NCBI GenBank assembly: GCA_012295275.1
Contig: CM022673.1
Location: 12,682,288-12,746,287 of the forward strand
Reading direction: 5' to 3'
From: Chrysomallon squamiferum
Lineage: Eukaryota; Mollusca; Gastropoda; Neomphalida; Peltospiridae
DNA: 64,000 bases
Part shown: in pieces, positions 25,191-59,910 of the stretch
How positions within the stretch are numbered: the stretch's first letter is position 1
Layout of the letters: each line of letters starts with the position of its first letter
Translations under genes and position numbers: made by a program
Notes under the pieces: generated by a model
What the model was told of the DNA's origin: nothing
Database searches by the model: none
What the model saw: only the letters and a program-made list of their open reading frames with translations

Positions 25191-26658
25191 CATTTTATTA
25201 TACATTTTTTATTCACAAAATATACATCCATAAACTTTGATAGTGTGCACATTTACATTATGACATATATCACATCTTTCTCTACACTAAATAAAATATG
25301 TATTGGTTAGGGTGATAAACAATGAATAACAAAAAGTGCATAAAGATACAATGAAAAAACAGTCTTCATAATCACGTTTGTGAATAGTGTTTTTATTGTT
25401 GATGTTATAGTTTAAATATGGCACCGAAATTCTAGATTAACTAGACTCGAAAATTCACAAACATAAATGTTTTTTTGAGAAACCAAATGTTATAATTATA
25501 TTGATAAAAGATCAGGAAGAATTACTGGTCCTGAGCATTAAATGTAAGGGGCAAAAACTGATAAAAATATTCTATTAACCTAAATACACAAAAAATATCT
25601 AGTTAATGCCAGAAATAATTCCAAATAACAGTATTATAACAGATTATGATACCTAAAAACAAAAATGTTTTAACATAGACTTAAATGTTTGCATTTTGAA
25701 GACAAAAATAAGATAATGTTATGTGAAAGCTATACAGAGATGTATACAAATATGTATATTACATATACCAGTTATTTGATACATGATGTTAACTTAAATA
25801 TACATAATTTTAAATGAACTTGTGTTATATGAGAATTCATGAAATTAGAAGACATAAAAGCAAAAACAAAAAAATAACAGTTAGTTTACCTATCTGATTA
25901 TTTATTTTCATCTGAATTAATTCAAGCTCTCTAAAATAGTCTTATGTCATAAATATTTTCTATTTTTCTATTGTACTTCTAGAAGCTTTTGTCTATTTTG
26001 CTATGAAACTGGTCTAAATTTTTTTATAATTTCAGATATATAAATAATAGCAATGCCTTTATGCTTATTATCATAAAAATATAAATTTTTTATGTTTTAG
26101 AAAAATGTTTGAAAAACAAGGCCACTGAATATTACTTACTTCCATGAAAGGTACATAAAATTATTCTTCACATTTTTTTTAATGTTTATTATTTATAAAG
26201 TATAAATTAACTAAAATGATTCAAGTTGTTTTATGAAGAATGAATATAAAAATTATATGAATTTCCCAATATAATTTTCTTAACATGTATAAGATGTTCA
26301 TTTCATTAAATCACTCGTTTATTAAATCTTAACTCATCTTTCTTTAGCATGCAACTCAAGAAAATTACAGAAAACAAGTTTTAAAAAAGAATAAATTAAA
26401 CAAAGAATCGAAAATTGTAAAAAAACAGTTCCTTCTAAATGTATAATGGTATTTATCATTTCAGCTATTTTATGTACCTAACATGAAAACAAGTGAAATA
26501 TTGTAAAATAATTACCAATAATTACTTCAAAGTTTCACCTGCTGCATTTAAATGTATCAGTATATAATCAGTATAAAAATCTGGTGACGTAAATTAATGA
26601 AAGGACTTGAGATTAAATTACATCAGTCTTCTCATTTTTCCCAATAATTAATTTTTAT

Positions 26659-26696
<38 letters not shown>

Positions 26697-27895
26697 TTAT
26701 TTATTTATTTATTTATTTTACTGTTGAAATTTGCATATTTCATCCTGTTTTCAAAATGTATATCAGACAATTCCACATTTCTGTAACCCATATGGATTAT
26801 TATTATATTTTCTACAATAATTTAATATATATACATATGTATATAAAATAAATTGTAGGTAATTAGCATAAACAACATTCCTGGAAGTATTTTTCAGTCT
26901 TTACAAATGTTAACAAACACACATCCACTTTCTTTTGGAAACTGGGCAGCATATTTTATTCATAATCTTCAGCATGTAGCTGAACAGCTTAATTCATGTC
27001 ATTTTAAAAGTAAACAAAATAAAATTTAAAAATTCAAAATAATTATTTTTAGTACCATGGACACGTCACAACGAATCACACATAAAATCAGTTTACTTCA
27101 GGGCTGTTCCATAGTAAGTTATACATACACATATACTGAGAGACAGACAGACAAATGGATAGGAGTGTGCATTATCATAATTTGTTATTAGTAATTCATA
27201 ATATTTTGAACTTCAAAATAAAAGATCCAAAAATATGGCAAAAAATAATAATAATAGTTTTAATTACTTTGCATTTTTTATTAATTTATTTAATATTTAT
27301 AAAATTAAACTGAAAATTTTAAAAATATTCATTTGTTTAAATTTCTTAGACTTAAGTACTTTTTTATGATTATGCTTATTGTAAGTAGTAGCAGCAGTAT
27401 TCTGATTTATTTATTTATTTATTTTATTTTTATTTATTTTATTTTTATTTATTTTATTTTATTTTATTTTTATTTTTATTTTTTTCTTGATTCTGAAGAA
27501 TGGCTTAGTTGAAATCTTTGGTTACTTTATACACTGAAACAAAGGTTGCCCATCTACTTTTTAGGTTTCTGAAATAGCCCCAATAATAATATTTCCTTAA
27601 CATAAATAAACAAAACATATATTTGCACACAGTTACATTTCCTCCTGTCAGTGTTTGTTTCTACCACTTACATAATTCCTGCACATTTTATCAGTGAATT
27701 ATTTATTTATTCATTCATTTTTTTTTTTTTTTTTTTTTTTTTATTCACTGAGGTATCAACCATCTTGATAACTAATATCAAGTTTGTTGAAAAAAGCGCC
27801 ATCTTTTTTATTTATTATCTCCCTTGAGATTTTGTAAACATTTCTTTTGTATTTCTTTGGAAACCAGTATTGTTTGGTTTTGTGAGGGTACCAGT
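25191..27895 (-). other. Probable long 3' UTR of TP53I11
   Basis: This lies 3' of the TP53I11 stop on the minus strand. A minus-strand AATAAA (plus-strand TTTATT) at about 25207 would give a 3' UTR of about 2.7 kb, but AATAAA-like words are common in such AT-rich DNA and the end is uncertain. An ATT microsatellite (26660-26696) and ATTT tracts (27405-27485) lie inside. Confidence 0.4.
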
Positions 27896-48471
<20,576 letters not shown>

Positions 48472-48850
48472 CACAAACAAAAACAAACAAATCCTTTTTT
48501 TTTTTCAGAACACACAAACTTTGAACAGTAAAATCTTTCACTTCGTCTGTCCGAAATGTCAACCTGTCTTCTTCTCTAAGACAATTTTCTTTTTCCCTCT
48601 TTCTCAATCTTATTGGACCGAAGTTAAAAACCTTACAACAGCTAAGTCTCTCACCAGATAAAGACTGACAAAGGTAGAGTCTGCTGCAGATGACAGTCTG
48701 CTGACAGTGAGGACTTTTGGCGTTGTTAAGGGGATCAATATTGCAACGGCGTACAGACGGATGAAAGCTACTGCTACACAAGACGAGACACTTGACAAGG
48801 CAGGATATTGCTCTGTTGTGGGGAACATAGTTGTCATAGTTTACATGTTT
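48472..48850 (-). promoter_or_regulatory. TP53I11: Probable TP53I11 5' UTR and promoter
   Basis: Directly upstream of the TP53I11 start, this stretch has more CpG (for example AACGGCG, AAGACGAGAC, TCCGAAATG) and a more balanced base composition than its surroundings. It is bounded by an AT/CA microsatellite on the far side. No TATA box is obvious. An open frame of 105 codons overlaps it on the minus strand, but it is out of frame with TP53I11 and resembles nothing known. Confidence 0.45.
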
Positions 48851-48977
48851 TTTTTTATATATATATATCTGTGTAATACGGTCATGTATTGGATTTTAGA
48901 AGCAATAAAAAAAAAAATGATGATTGCTATTTGTGTGTTTACCATTTATGTTTGTGTACTTGTGTTCATACCATAAA

Positions 48978-49022
<45 letters not shown>

Positions 49023-49023
49023 G
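48978..49023. repeat. (AC)n(AT)n microsatellite
   Basis: About 15 AC units followed by AT units, just upstream of the TP53I11 promoter region. Confidence 0.93.
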
Positions 49024-49179
49024 CTCACATCATATACTATTATTCATTTCTTAAACACATACTCATATCATATACATATACACTCACTATATAAACAAAT
49101 ATACTCACAAACAATACATATTCTCACATCTTATGCACATAATTACACATCATACATGTTCACACTAACATGCTCATGC

Positions 49180-49465
49180 CATATACACATACTTACATAA
49201 AACAGACATACTCACATAAAACTCACATACTCACATAAAACTCACATACTCACATAAAACACACATACTTACATAAAACTCACATACTCACATAAAACAG
49301 ACATACTCACATAAAACACACATACTCACATAAAACACACATACTCACATAACACTCACATACTCACATAAAACACACATACTCACATAAAACACACATA
49401 CTCACATAAAACACATACTCACATAAAACACACATACTCACATAAAACACACATACTCACACAAC
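49180..49465. repeat. Short-period array of ACATACTCACATAAAAC
   Basis: About 16 copies of a 17-19-bp unit (ACATAAAACACACATACTC), with copies differing mainly in CACACA/CTCACA/CAGACA. No coding potential. Confidence 0.93.
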
Positions 49466-50204
49466 AAAGCATGCATATCACGCTGTAACACACCATATCA
49501 GCTGCACACTCAAACAAATACATCACAACTCAGATACACACACACAGATCACACAACACACAGAAAAGAGACTTATAAACATAAACAAAAGACCCCACAA
49601 CAAACACAGTTAGACACAGACAAACACATAAACGACAGACACAGATATCACTAACATGTTAAAAACAAAACTCAGAACGTTCCATCCCACACAGAAACAG
49701 ATACATCTATAGACAGAACACAGATCTGTGAAAAGATAAAACAAAAAATATATAATTAATCAGGAAACCTTTCACGTCTGCAGCAAAGTGTTATACATCA
49801 AGAAATCCTAGCAATGTGGTTTAATCTGAGCGAGATCAGCTCACTGATAAATCATTTCTCTGAAGAACTAGGTTCTTGGTAGATACTGTGGATATACTGT
49901 AACTCATACTCCTTCAAAATCTGAGGGTTAACAGCATCAACTCTTCATCATGAATGCCTTCAAGATCAGGGGTTAATGGGATCAACCCGTTATGGCTGCA
50001 ATGTAGCTAAAAATTCTTCAAGAATTGAAGTTAATAGGATCAACCCTTCATACTTTACATTGGCTATAATACAGTTCAGAGGTTCTGGTGGATACATTAG
50101 GCTATTTCCCATTCCTGCCTGGTACTCATGACCAGAGGATGTTTTGTTTGTGTTCTTCTGTCTGAGAGGAAATGCATATGAAAGATACCTTGCTTATAAC
50201 TGAA

Positions 50205-50315
50205 AAGATTGATATTTGACTGTTCAGATATTTCACTATTCAGATATTTGAATGTTTAGATATTTGACTGTTTAGATATTTGAGTGTTTAGATAATGAAT
50301 GTTTAGATTACAAAT
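50205..50315. repeat. AGATATTTGACTGTTT tandem repeat
   Basis: Six copies of a 16-18-bp unit decaying toward the 3' side. Confidence 0.8.
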
Positions 50316-50749
50316 GGATGTTAAGTAGATAAATATCAAAATATATTTCACATTCCATTATCTTTCAGTTTAATTTCAATTTTTTTTTTTCCCAAGAAGA
50401 ATTTTTTTTTTATATATTCTGTCCTTTAGTTAAAACCAAATTGAAATCAGTTGTTGGCATACTTCTTAAAAGTACTTTTAACCTTTTCTTTCTTTTTTTC
50501 TTTTAAATAACTTAAGTAAATTTATGAGAAGAGGAAATGATTTTGTTTATCTTCTCTTCAATTAGTGAACTGAAAGGTAAATAAAGAAAAAGTAAAAAAT
50601 GTTACTGTTAAAATCAAATTAGCTGAACATCTTCTTGAAAACATAAAAGTTAGTTAACTCATGACTGTGTTTGAACTGTCGATTTACTCTTTGTAAAAAC
50701 TTGATTGAGGTTATTCAGTGAACCTCAGAATCCCTCCACACAGAAAAAA

Positions 50750-51095
50750 TAACTGCCTTAGTGGTTAAAGTTTTTCTGTTTTTTTCTAGTTCCATTTTTA
50801 ATTATTTACATTATTTTGGAAAGTTTATCACTAAATCTTTCCAGAATTTTCTACATATCTGGTGCATGTCAGATCACATGATCAATTTTACTTAGCAAGG
50901 TTACTGGGCTACTTCCCATTCTAGACAGTGCACCATGGGAAGGTGTAAATATAAAAATGTTGCTGCTAACTTTAAAAAATTGGCAATCATATTGAAACAG
51001 CAGGTTACCTTTTCTTTTTATCTGTGTGAGTCTTAAATATTTTTTTAATCTGTTGACAGCATCGTTAAACAAAACATTTCTTCATCCCTTTGATA
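50750..51095 (+). mobile_element. Second diverged molluscan-type SINE copy, with tRNA-like head and tail
   Basis: A head word GCCTTAGTGGTTAAAG (about 50756) resembles a tRNA A-box region. It is followed by the core CTTAGCAAGGTTACTGGGC and CCCATTCTAGACAGTGCACC, then GTTGCTGCTAAC, and the tail CATCGTTAAACAAAACATTTC at about 51060. The tail is nearly identical to the consensus I remember for the molluscan SINE. It is more complete than the 40.3-kb copy, but its B-box is not recognisable. Confidence 0.72.
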
Positions 51096-52439
51096 TATTT
51101 ATATATTTATTTATTAATATAAGTTTTGTATTGTTGTTGTTATTGTTATTGTTTTTATTGTTGTTATTTCTTTTTTCCTTCAAGATTTGTTTAATGCTGT
51201 TTATGCAGATAACCACAATGGCACCACCAGGATTCAAACACCCATGTTATGTCTCAACACACATAGCACATCATCATATCTTCATGACTATTACTGTTGT
51301 TGTCGTTGTTGTAGTTGTTATCACTCTTGTTATTACTGCAGTTGATGTTATTAATCTTGGTGGTAACAGATTTACTTAGAAGACTGAATTGCCAAGATAG
51401 CAGATTAATGTAATGATTAAAAATTGCTTTGAAAGACTGAGTACCTCTATAACCCATCCTAAAGACATTAATATGCAACAATAGTATAATGATTTCGACA
51501 CCAAAAGTTTTACAGCTGATAAAAACATGAAGATATGTTAAAACTGAAGGTAAAAAAGTCAGATAATGAGACATACGTGAAATAGTTTGTCTTCATCAAC
51601 AAGAAATTGTTTTATAGCCAAAATCTGTTGTTCTGTTTTTTTCAAAAACAATGTTAACCAAAAACATTCTTTTTAATTCAAAGGATTAAGTATGTTAGCA
51701 AATATATATATAAATAAATAAATAAGTTGGTAAGTAAATGAATAATAACAAAAATAATAGGAATAAAAAATAGTAATTTTATAATAACAACAAAAGTAAT
51801 GGAATAATACTTATAATAATAATAAAGTAATACAATACTTATAACAACAATAACAACATTTAAATTACTGAATTTAAATGAAATCTATCAAAAAAACAAA
51901 CAAAAAAAACAGGCAATAATAATGCCAACAGTTTTATATTTAATGAAGACTTTTCCTGGTATAGGTACAAAAATATAAAATTTTAAAATTTAAAAAAAAA
52001 AAAATGATAGATTACGACAACAGATTTTCATTCTGGTAGTGCTAAATATTTAAACGATATTTTATTTTATTGGTAAATTATTAGATTTGTTAAATGAGGT
52101 GAAGTCAGGGACAGAATCTTTAAAAATAATCACTTGTTTTTACAGCCAATCAGCTACACAGGTTTATGAGTTTGGTGCCTTTTTAAATAATTTGGTTAAT
52201 ATGAGACTAATTTGTAAGTGTCTGTCATATGTCACTCTTTATGTATCTGTACACATGTACACATATATACACAGAATTGTAGATACATAAAAACACATAC
52301 ATACGGACATACATACATAGACACCATACGTTCACACATGCATACATACATATATACATACAAGCATACACACACATACATACATACATACACACATAGA
52401 TATAAATATTCATATATAAATAGACATACACATCTCCCA

Positions 52440-52808
52440 AATGAAACACACACACATGCACTCATACACCTATACACATACATACACATGCACTCATACA
52501 CCTATACACATACACACACATGCACTCATACACCTATACACATACATACACATGCATTCATACACCTACACACACACACATACATGCACTCATACACCTA
52601 TACACATACATACACATGCACTCATACACCTCAACACACACACACACATGCACTCATACACCTATACACATACACACATATGCACTCATACACCTATACA
52701 CATACATACACATGCACTCATACACCTCAACACACACACACACATGCACTCATACACCTATACACATACACACATATGCACTCATACACCTATACACATA
52801 CATGCATA
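52440..52808. repeat. 32-bp minisatellite CACATGCACTCATACACCTATACACATACA
   Basis: About 11 copies of a unit of about 30-32 bp, alternating between TATACACATACATA and TCAACACACACACA variants, so a two-unit period of about 60 bp is also visible. Because the unit is free of stops in several frames, long His/Thr/Tyr open frames of up to 205 codons arise. They are not genes. Confidence 0.93.
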
Positions 52809-53814
52809 TATAAATATACACAGGAGTACAGCTAATTACACAGTACGCTGGCTGAGACAGTTAAAGTGTTATATTTAGATATATGTCATACACAGCTGTC
52901 AGAAACAGATGACTGAAATATCCCACATGGCTAATATCTTTAACAATCAGCAAGGGTCTGGAAAAAAGAAGAAGCGGAAAGAAAGACAGAAAGAAGAAAA
53001 AGAGGAAAATTAAAGGAAAGAAAACGAAAGAAAGATTCACGGTGTAAATGTAAGAAAAAGATAAACAGATATACGGAAAGAAATATAGTCAGAAAAAAAA
53101 ATGTTAGAATGATAGAAAGAAGAAAAGTAGAAGGATAAAATAGAATGAAGGAAAGAAGAAAGAATGGAAGGAAAGAAATGAGAGAAAAGAAAAAGAGAAA
53201 AAGCAAAAAAGAGAAAAAGGTGTCAGAAGGAAAGAAATAGAAAAGAAAAATAAAGAATGAAAGAAAAAAGAAGAGAAGGATAGAAGGGCAGAAAGAACAC
53301 AAGCAAAAAAGAAGACAGAAATGAATTAAAAAAAAAAAAAAAAAACAAAGACAGCTAAGAAAGAATTAGCTTGAGTTATAAAAAATAAAAAGAGAGAGAG
53401 ACAGAGAGGAAAAAGAATATATTTAAAAAATATTAATAATAATAGAGGAACTACCAAAATAAAATAGTTTAAAATATACCTAGAACATAACTCGCCTCAA
53501 GAAACCTTAATAATAATAATAATAATAATAAATAATAATGAAATATTTTCCAGAACTGGCTTTATATCTCTTTAAGTATGATTCAAAACCACTAAAAACA
53601 CATCCTTCAATTTTCTCACTCTAATTAAATGTACATTTTTCTTCACATTTTTAGCACTTAGAGTATGGAAAAAAATATGGAATATGTGAACAAAGAATCA
53701 AATTGAAAGTTGCAGACCCCCATTATTGGGTTGTAAAAATAATCTAAACAGACCTTGTAATTTTGCCAAATAGCTGCACTCAAAGAAGATGTGAAATACA
53801 GTTATATTAGCGCC

Positions 53815-54235
53815 ATCATTTACAGAGTGATTTGAGAAACATGAGTAACAATAGTGTAACAGTACAGTAATTAGAGCAAAGTGTGACAGTAGAGCCATTT
53901 GAGTAACAATAGTGTAACAGTACAGTAATTAGAGTAAATTGTGTAACAACAGTGTGACAGTAGATTAATTTCAGTAACTTGTGAAACAGTAGTGTAACAA
54001 TAATACAGTAATTTGAGTAAATTGTGTAACAATAGTAGCGTAACAGTTGAGTAATTTGACTAACTTGTGTAACAATAGTGTAACAGTAGAGTAATTTCAG
54101 TAACTAGTGTAACAACAGTAAAGCAACCATAAAACAGTGAAGTTATTTGTGTACCAGTAGTTACTTGAATAACAGTAAATTTGTGTAACAATATAGTAAC
54201 TTATGTAACAGTTGAGTAAATTGTGTAAAATGAAA
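53815..54235. repeat. GTGTAACAATAGTGTAACAGTAGAGTAATTTGAGTAA-type array
   Basis: About ten imperfect copies of a unit of about 40 bp, followed by AAAAT and AAAT microsatellites to about 54310. Confidence 0.85.
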
Positions 54236-54455
54236 AAATAAAATAAAATAAAATAAAATAAAACAAAATAAAATATATAATTAAATAAATAAATAAATAA
54301 ATAAATACATCAAATCAAATCAAATGTAACATTTTATCAATGAAAATTAAAGAATTATTTTTTAAATTAACTTTTCCATTATCTCAAGATTTAAAAACTA
54401 TTAGACTACATGTCACTAATGAAGTCAAAACAATATGGATTTTTGTTTTTCTGTT

Positions 54456-54487
<32 letters not shown>

Positions 54488-55194
54488 CTAACATCTCTGA
54501 TTCAAACAAAGTTAACAACTGGCAAATCAATACAAAGTCATCATGACATCAGTTTTAAAAATAACATCGATATATTTTAATAAAAACAGTCATCCTTTCA
54601 AAGATGCAGATGTATAAAATAATAACTGTCTGCTTTTAATCCACAGACTATTTTTAATATCCACAAAGACAGTAATAAATAACTCTTAGTTATTTATAGA
54701 CTGTTTATAAGAACAACAACAATAACAACAAAAAATGAGGTAAACATTTTTAACTTTGACATACTGGGTTGGACAAATAGTTCAGAGCATTTTTCAGTAG
54801 GTGGCATTTGAGCATGTGATTTTATTTCATGTCACATATATAGATATTCTAGAACAATACAGCATATATATATATATAGCTGGATAAATCTGTGCAGAAA
54901 ATCACAAATACTGTCTTTGAATTTCACTTAAAAAACATTATGAACTTTTGTTTCAATGCAATACATCAAAGAACTAAAGCAAACACAACAAGGATATTAT
55001 ACATATTAATATTTGTTCTTTCTCCATAGTGAATCTAGTCTAAATATCATTAATAATTATTAAATCTCAGTGCAGTCATCATCAAACACCTCACCAAACA
55101 TATTTTTTTAAAACTTGTCAAAACACAAATACGTAATTTATTACTCAGTCTTTGATGATCTTTTTCTTCAATGAAGACACATTGTTGTTGTTAT

Positions 55195-55400
55195 GACAGT
55201 CAGTTGATTAATCTCACCGCTAAACTTTGGTTAAGTCTTTGTCTTAACAACTGGCAGGTTCAGGGATCATGTCCCAGTAACAGCTTTCACCGAGATGTAA
55301 TTCTGATGATGTAATGGTTAAGCTGTTTAACTGAGACTGCTAGGTCCTTGGCTCATGTCCTAATATTACTCCCTACCAAGAAGTGCCATAACATCATCTC
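55195..55400 (+). mobile_element. Two tandem tRNA-like SINE fragments
   Basis: Two related blocks about 75-80 bp apart share TGGTTAAG, AACTG, AGGT(T/C) and TCATGTCC. The first has GGTTCAGGGATCATGTCCC, close to a tRNA B-box plus flank. Neither folds into an intact tRNA gene by eye. They look like degraded dimeric tRNA-derived repeats. Confidence 0.5.
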
Positions 55401-56321
55401 TCATCCTTAACCATCTAACATACTAACACAATCTTGAGCATACAACACAAGATCCTGGAATATTTGCTAATGACATTTTTGAATAAGCAATCTACCCTCT
55501 TGATTTTTGTGCTCAAAATAGATGTGTTTGAATTTTATAAATCAGCCATGAGTGAATGTTTTGTTTTGTCATTGAAAGTCATGCCTTCAGTCTTTAATTA
55601 GATGTAAACATGATAGAAGTGGCTGATGGATTATAAAGTTTTCACCCACAACAACCAAATTTACTGATTTAAACTATGTGACAAATGATTGATTCGTGAA
55701 CATACCTTGGAATACATCAACATATAACAAATTACTAGAACACTGGATGATAAAACTTCATGAATATGTGTGCTTGAAACTTCAAAGATCTAACAACATA
55801 ACACACTGCAGCTAACTGACTGAACAATTAGTCAAGCTAATGTCAGATTTCTCTTCAAAAATCAATCACACTAAAGTTAATTTGTCTGATTAACAACGGA
55901 CAATAGTGACTCAGCAATTACAGAAATCACTAGTGAATTAAATATTTTACACTTGTTCAGAGAAAATTTACTGCAGTGTTATTAATCTCCTGGTCTTTTG
56001 TGTTTGATGGTTAAAAAAATAATAATAATAATAAAAAAGGGCTTGATCGTTAATCAAAGAAAGTAAGTAGTATTTGAGTGAAGGTCAAGGACACAGGAAG
56101 TTGGATTAGATTGAAAGGCAGAAGAGTTACAAAGGGAAATAGCTGACATTAACAAAATATATATTTTTTTTAATTTTAGATTGTTTAAAAATATTTATTT
56201 ATTAGATATAATATTATGTATAATAATGTATGTATATGAGATCTGTAATATGTCAGAATGCATTTTCAGGATTAAATTAACTTAAAATGTGAAAACCTGC
56301 ATATTAACCTAATCTTAGTGT

Positions 56322-56326
<5 letters not shown>

Positions 56327-56406
<80 letters not shown>
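56327..56406. repeat. (CT)n(AT)n compound microsatellite
   Basis: About 18 CT units directly followed by about 20 AT units. Confidence 0.95.
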
Positions 56407-56407
<1 letters not shown>

Positions 56408-57289
56408 CACAAACACATTCTCACTTTCATACATATATACACTTGTACTTAAAATTTGTAAACGAATATTTAACATAAACAGTCAATTCAATTTTTTTTT
56501 TTTTAAATATGAAATTTAAATAGACATTTTATGTTTGCTTATTGACTACAAATATTTATGCAACACTCTAGTTGCTGCATGTAATAAATTATGAAAACTT
56601 AAATATTCATATCAGTGACTGCAGCCTTGGTTCATGTTGTTAATTGTTTCTGTTTTATTTCAGAGTGTGTATAATTTAAACTCTTTTAAAAGTAAAGCAA
56701 ATCAATAACTTTTATAAAAAACAGAAATAACATTTTAAAAATAAATTAAAATTAGAGTTAGGTAGGTATAAAGTATTTATTTTTAATTTCTAACTTTCAT
56801 TTATATTTTATTGTTTTTTATTTTAAATTGGTGTTTTTTTTTTAATTTATTTATTTATTTATATTTTGGGGTTGTTTTTCTTTTCTTCTTTAATTTTGTT
56901 CTTTATTTCTGTGTATTTTTTTGTTTATTTATTTATTTTTTTTTTTTTATTTATTTATTCCTTTCATTATTTTTTTCTCTTTCATTCTTTCTTCATTTAT
57001 TTCTTTATCTTTAATTTGTTTATTTTGAAAGATTTACACCCTCAATTATCAAAAAACTTCTTAATTTTTTTTATTTTATTTATTTTTTTATATTTACGAA
57101 AATTACTTTTCAGATGTACTAATTTATTTATTTGAAGCAATTTGCTCCTTTCAGTCAGTTTGTACTGTTTTTCCCATTCTACCAAGTTTCTGATTTCTGA
57201 GAGAAAAAGTTACAATTCTAACCTAATCTGTACTTTTGAATTTTAATTTTGACCAGTTATTACCTTTCCACCAAAAACTCTGAAGATTT

Positions 57290-57790
57290 TTTGATCATTT
57301 GATCCATGACATCCATTCTCTAATTACTGGCAAACATTTGATGCAAGGTATCCAATAATTAATTTATATTAAACACCTGATCTAATGATATATACTAATG
57401 AATTGCTAATGAACATATGATCCAAGGTATCCCCTTAAATAATTATTATTGAACATTTGATCCTCTAAATAACAATTATTAAATGTTTCATTTATAATAT
57501 CCACTAAATAATTATTATTCAATGCTTGATCCATGGTATCCACTAAATAATAATTATTAAATGTTTCATTTATAATATTCACTAAATAATAATTATTAAA
57601 CAGTTGATCCATGACATCTGCTAAATATCTATTGTTGAATATTTCTTCACAGATATTCAGTAAATAATTATTTTTGAACATTTAATCCATTATACCCTTT
57701 CTCAGATTACTGTCACTCATCTGATCCAGGACATGTACAAAAATAATTAGTGTTAAACACTTTATCCATGACATTTGTTAATTTATCAGT
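57290..57790. repeat. 39-bp minisatellite, in frame on the minus strand
   Basis: Copies of CCACTAAATAATTATTATTGAACATTTGATCCATGGTAT-type units, about 10-12 in number, decaying toward both ends. Since 39 is a multiple of three, the minus strand reads as a 13-residue repeat (FNNYYLVDIMDQ-like) for 91 codons at 57681-57406. No similarity to known proteins is recognised and no splice context supports it as a gene. Confidence 0.8.
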
Positions 57791-58912
57791 TTGCTGAATT
57801 GTTTTAAAAAATTAAACTGACTAAAACTCATTTACAATTAAACTGACTAAAACTCATTTACAATTAAATTGACAAAAACTCATTTACTGACTAGATGGGC
57901 TGCAACCTGCAATACTCAATTTAAAAAAAAAATACCAAAGACATTTTTTTTTTGTATGATTGTTGTAAATGAGTTACCTTGGTTACACTACTGTGATGAA
58001 ATGAAGAGATGAGGAAAACTGATGAAAATGATTCCTAGAATACAAATAATTTTTTTTCAGAAAGTTCATTTGTAAATTTTTACATAATCTCAGAATTTTA
58101 TATATATTGTGTTTTATTTCTAGAAAAAAAGAACTTTCTATCTTTTTATAAAATTTAGGCTTTTACATTCTTTTTTTTTTTTATTTTTTTTTTTTTTTTT
58201 TTTTTTTTAATTATTAATTTTATTATCATTATTTTTTTAAAAGAAACTTTTTCAAAATATTTAGTGGTACTGTACATAGTTATGTAAATTAGGAATTTTC
58301 AAAAATATTGATTTCTAGAATATTCTCAGAATGCTTACATATATTATTGATTATAAAATAATTCATGAATTTTAAAAAAACAATTCTTTGTATTTTAAAT
58401 AAATTTATATTCAATAAAAAGTAAATCAAATTCATGAAATTTTAAAAATTATTAACTTTTAGAAACTAATATGCATTTTTTAACCTAACTGATAATTTCT
58501 TTAAACTCATTTATGAATCTTGAGAAACTGATGCCTATCATGATTTTCAAAAATATTACATCAGCTTTAAATACAACTTACTAACAAACAATGAATTTTT
58601 TAATTTGTTAATCATTTAATTTTTATAACTAATAGATGTATATACATATATACATATATACACACACACACACACACATACACACATATATATACAAATA
58701 TACAAATACATACATACATACATACATAAAAATTCTTACAATTAAACTTAATTCGTGAATTTTTAAACCAATTTTCCAGTACTCTATAACTTCATAAAAA
58801 AAGCTTAGAAACAACATCAATAAAATCTTCATAAAAATATTGATTACCCAGCCATGAAACAAAAATAATAAATGATCCAACATATTATGTTGTACAATTA
58901 ACTGCAGGAGGG

Positions 58913-58985
58913 TTTGGCCTGGCCCAGTGGTTAGAGTAGTAGCTGTTTTAATGACAGAACACTTAAAACATTTCAGTGTCCATTG
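58913..58985 (+). mobile_element. tRNA-derived SINE head with A-box
   Basis: TGGCCCAGTGG at 58920-58930 fits the RNA polymerase III A-box and is followed by TTAGAGTAGTAGCTG, as in tRNA-derived SINEs. No B-box is seen downstream, so it is a fragment and not a tRNA gene. Confidence 0.5.
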
Positions 58986-59386
58986 AACAGTGTATGTGTA
59001 AATATGTTTGTGTGTGTATAATGTATGTGTATATGTGTATGAATACTCAGAATGTGTGTTTATATGAATGTAATGTATGTATGTATGTATATGAAGTAAC
59101 TGTCATGTGTGCATGTTTAATGTGTGTAATGTAACTGTCATTGTGTGCATGTTTATTGACATCTCTGTCAATCAATCAATCAATCAATCTGTCTATCGTG
59201 TCTATGTATATGCATATCTGAATGTGTGTGTCTCCATCAATCTATCTATCTTTCTCTGTCTGTTTCTCTAATTATTTATATATCTGTCCATTTGTTTGTT
59301 TGTTTGTTTGTCTATTTTTCTCTCCCCCTTTCTTTATTTACATTCACTTAGATATTTCACATACATATATATATATAAAGGTGTGT

Positions 59387-59389
<3 letters not shown>

Positions 59390-59427
<38 letters not shown>
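59390..59427. repeat. (GT)n microsatellite
   Basis: About 17 GT units within a longer GT/AT-rich zone (58990-59470). Confidence 0.93.
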
Positions 59428-59431
<4 letters not shown>

Positions 59432-59834
59432 TTATCTTTGTGTAGGTATGACTGTGTGTATGTATGTATTTACCTCTGTCTGTAATGTTCCTGATTACTG
59501 ATGCATATTTAAAAGACTTAATAATGATTGTGTGTATGTTTTACCATCATTGTTCTCTAAAGAAGGTGTTTCAAGGTTATTAAGCATACACATAGATTTT
59601 GATGCATATATCCATGCATACACACACAAACACTGATTTTGTACCTAAAAAAACACACATACTCACAGACACTAACACATGTAAATATTCACACACAAAC
59701 ATTCAAACATATACCCAAACACTCAACTGTTCAGAAATACCCAAACATAATAACAAGAAAACCAACAACAAGAAGAAATATTTTCGATAAATATATATAT
59801 ATATTAAACTTTGTGTATGTATCTAGAAACATAG

Positions 59835-59836
59835 GC

Positions 59837-59910
<74 letters not shown>
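59835..59910. repeat. (GATA)n/(GACA)n microsatellite
   Basis: GATA units, four GACA units, then about 12 GATA units. Confidence 0.95.

Noticed and set aside
52218-52878. His/Thr/Tyr-rich open frames of up to 205 codons
   Set aside because: They are readings of a stop-poor CA-rich minisatellite, open in several frames at once, with no splice or homology support.
58913-58985. A functional tRNA gene
   Set aside because: It has a good A-box, but no B-box and no cloverleaf could be drawn; better read as a SINE fragment.
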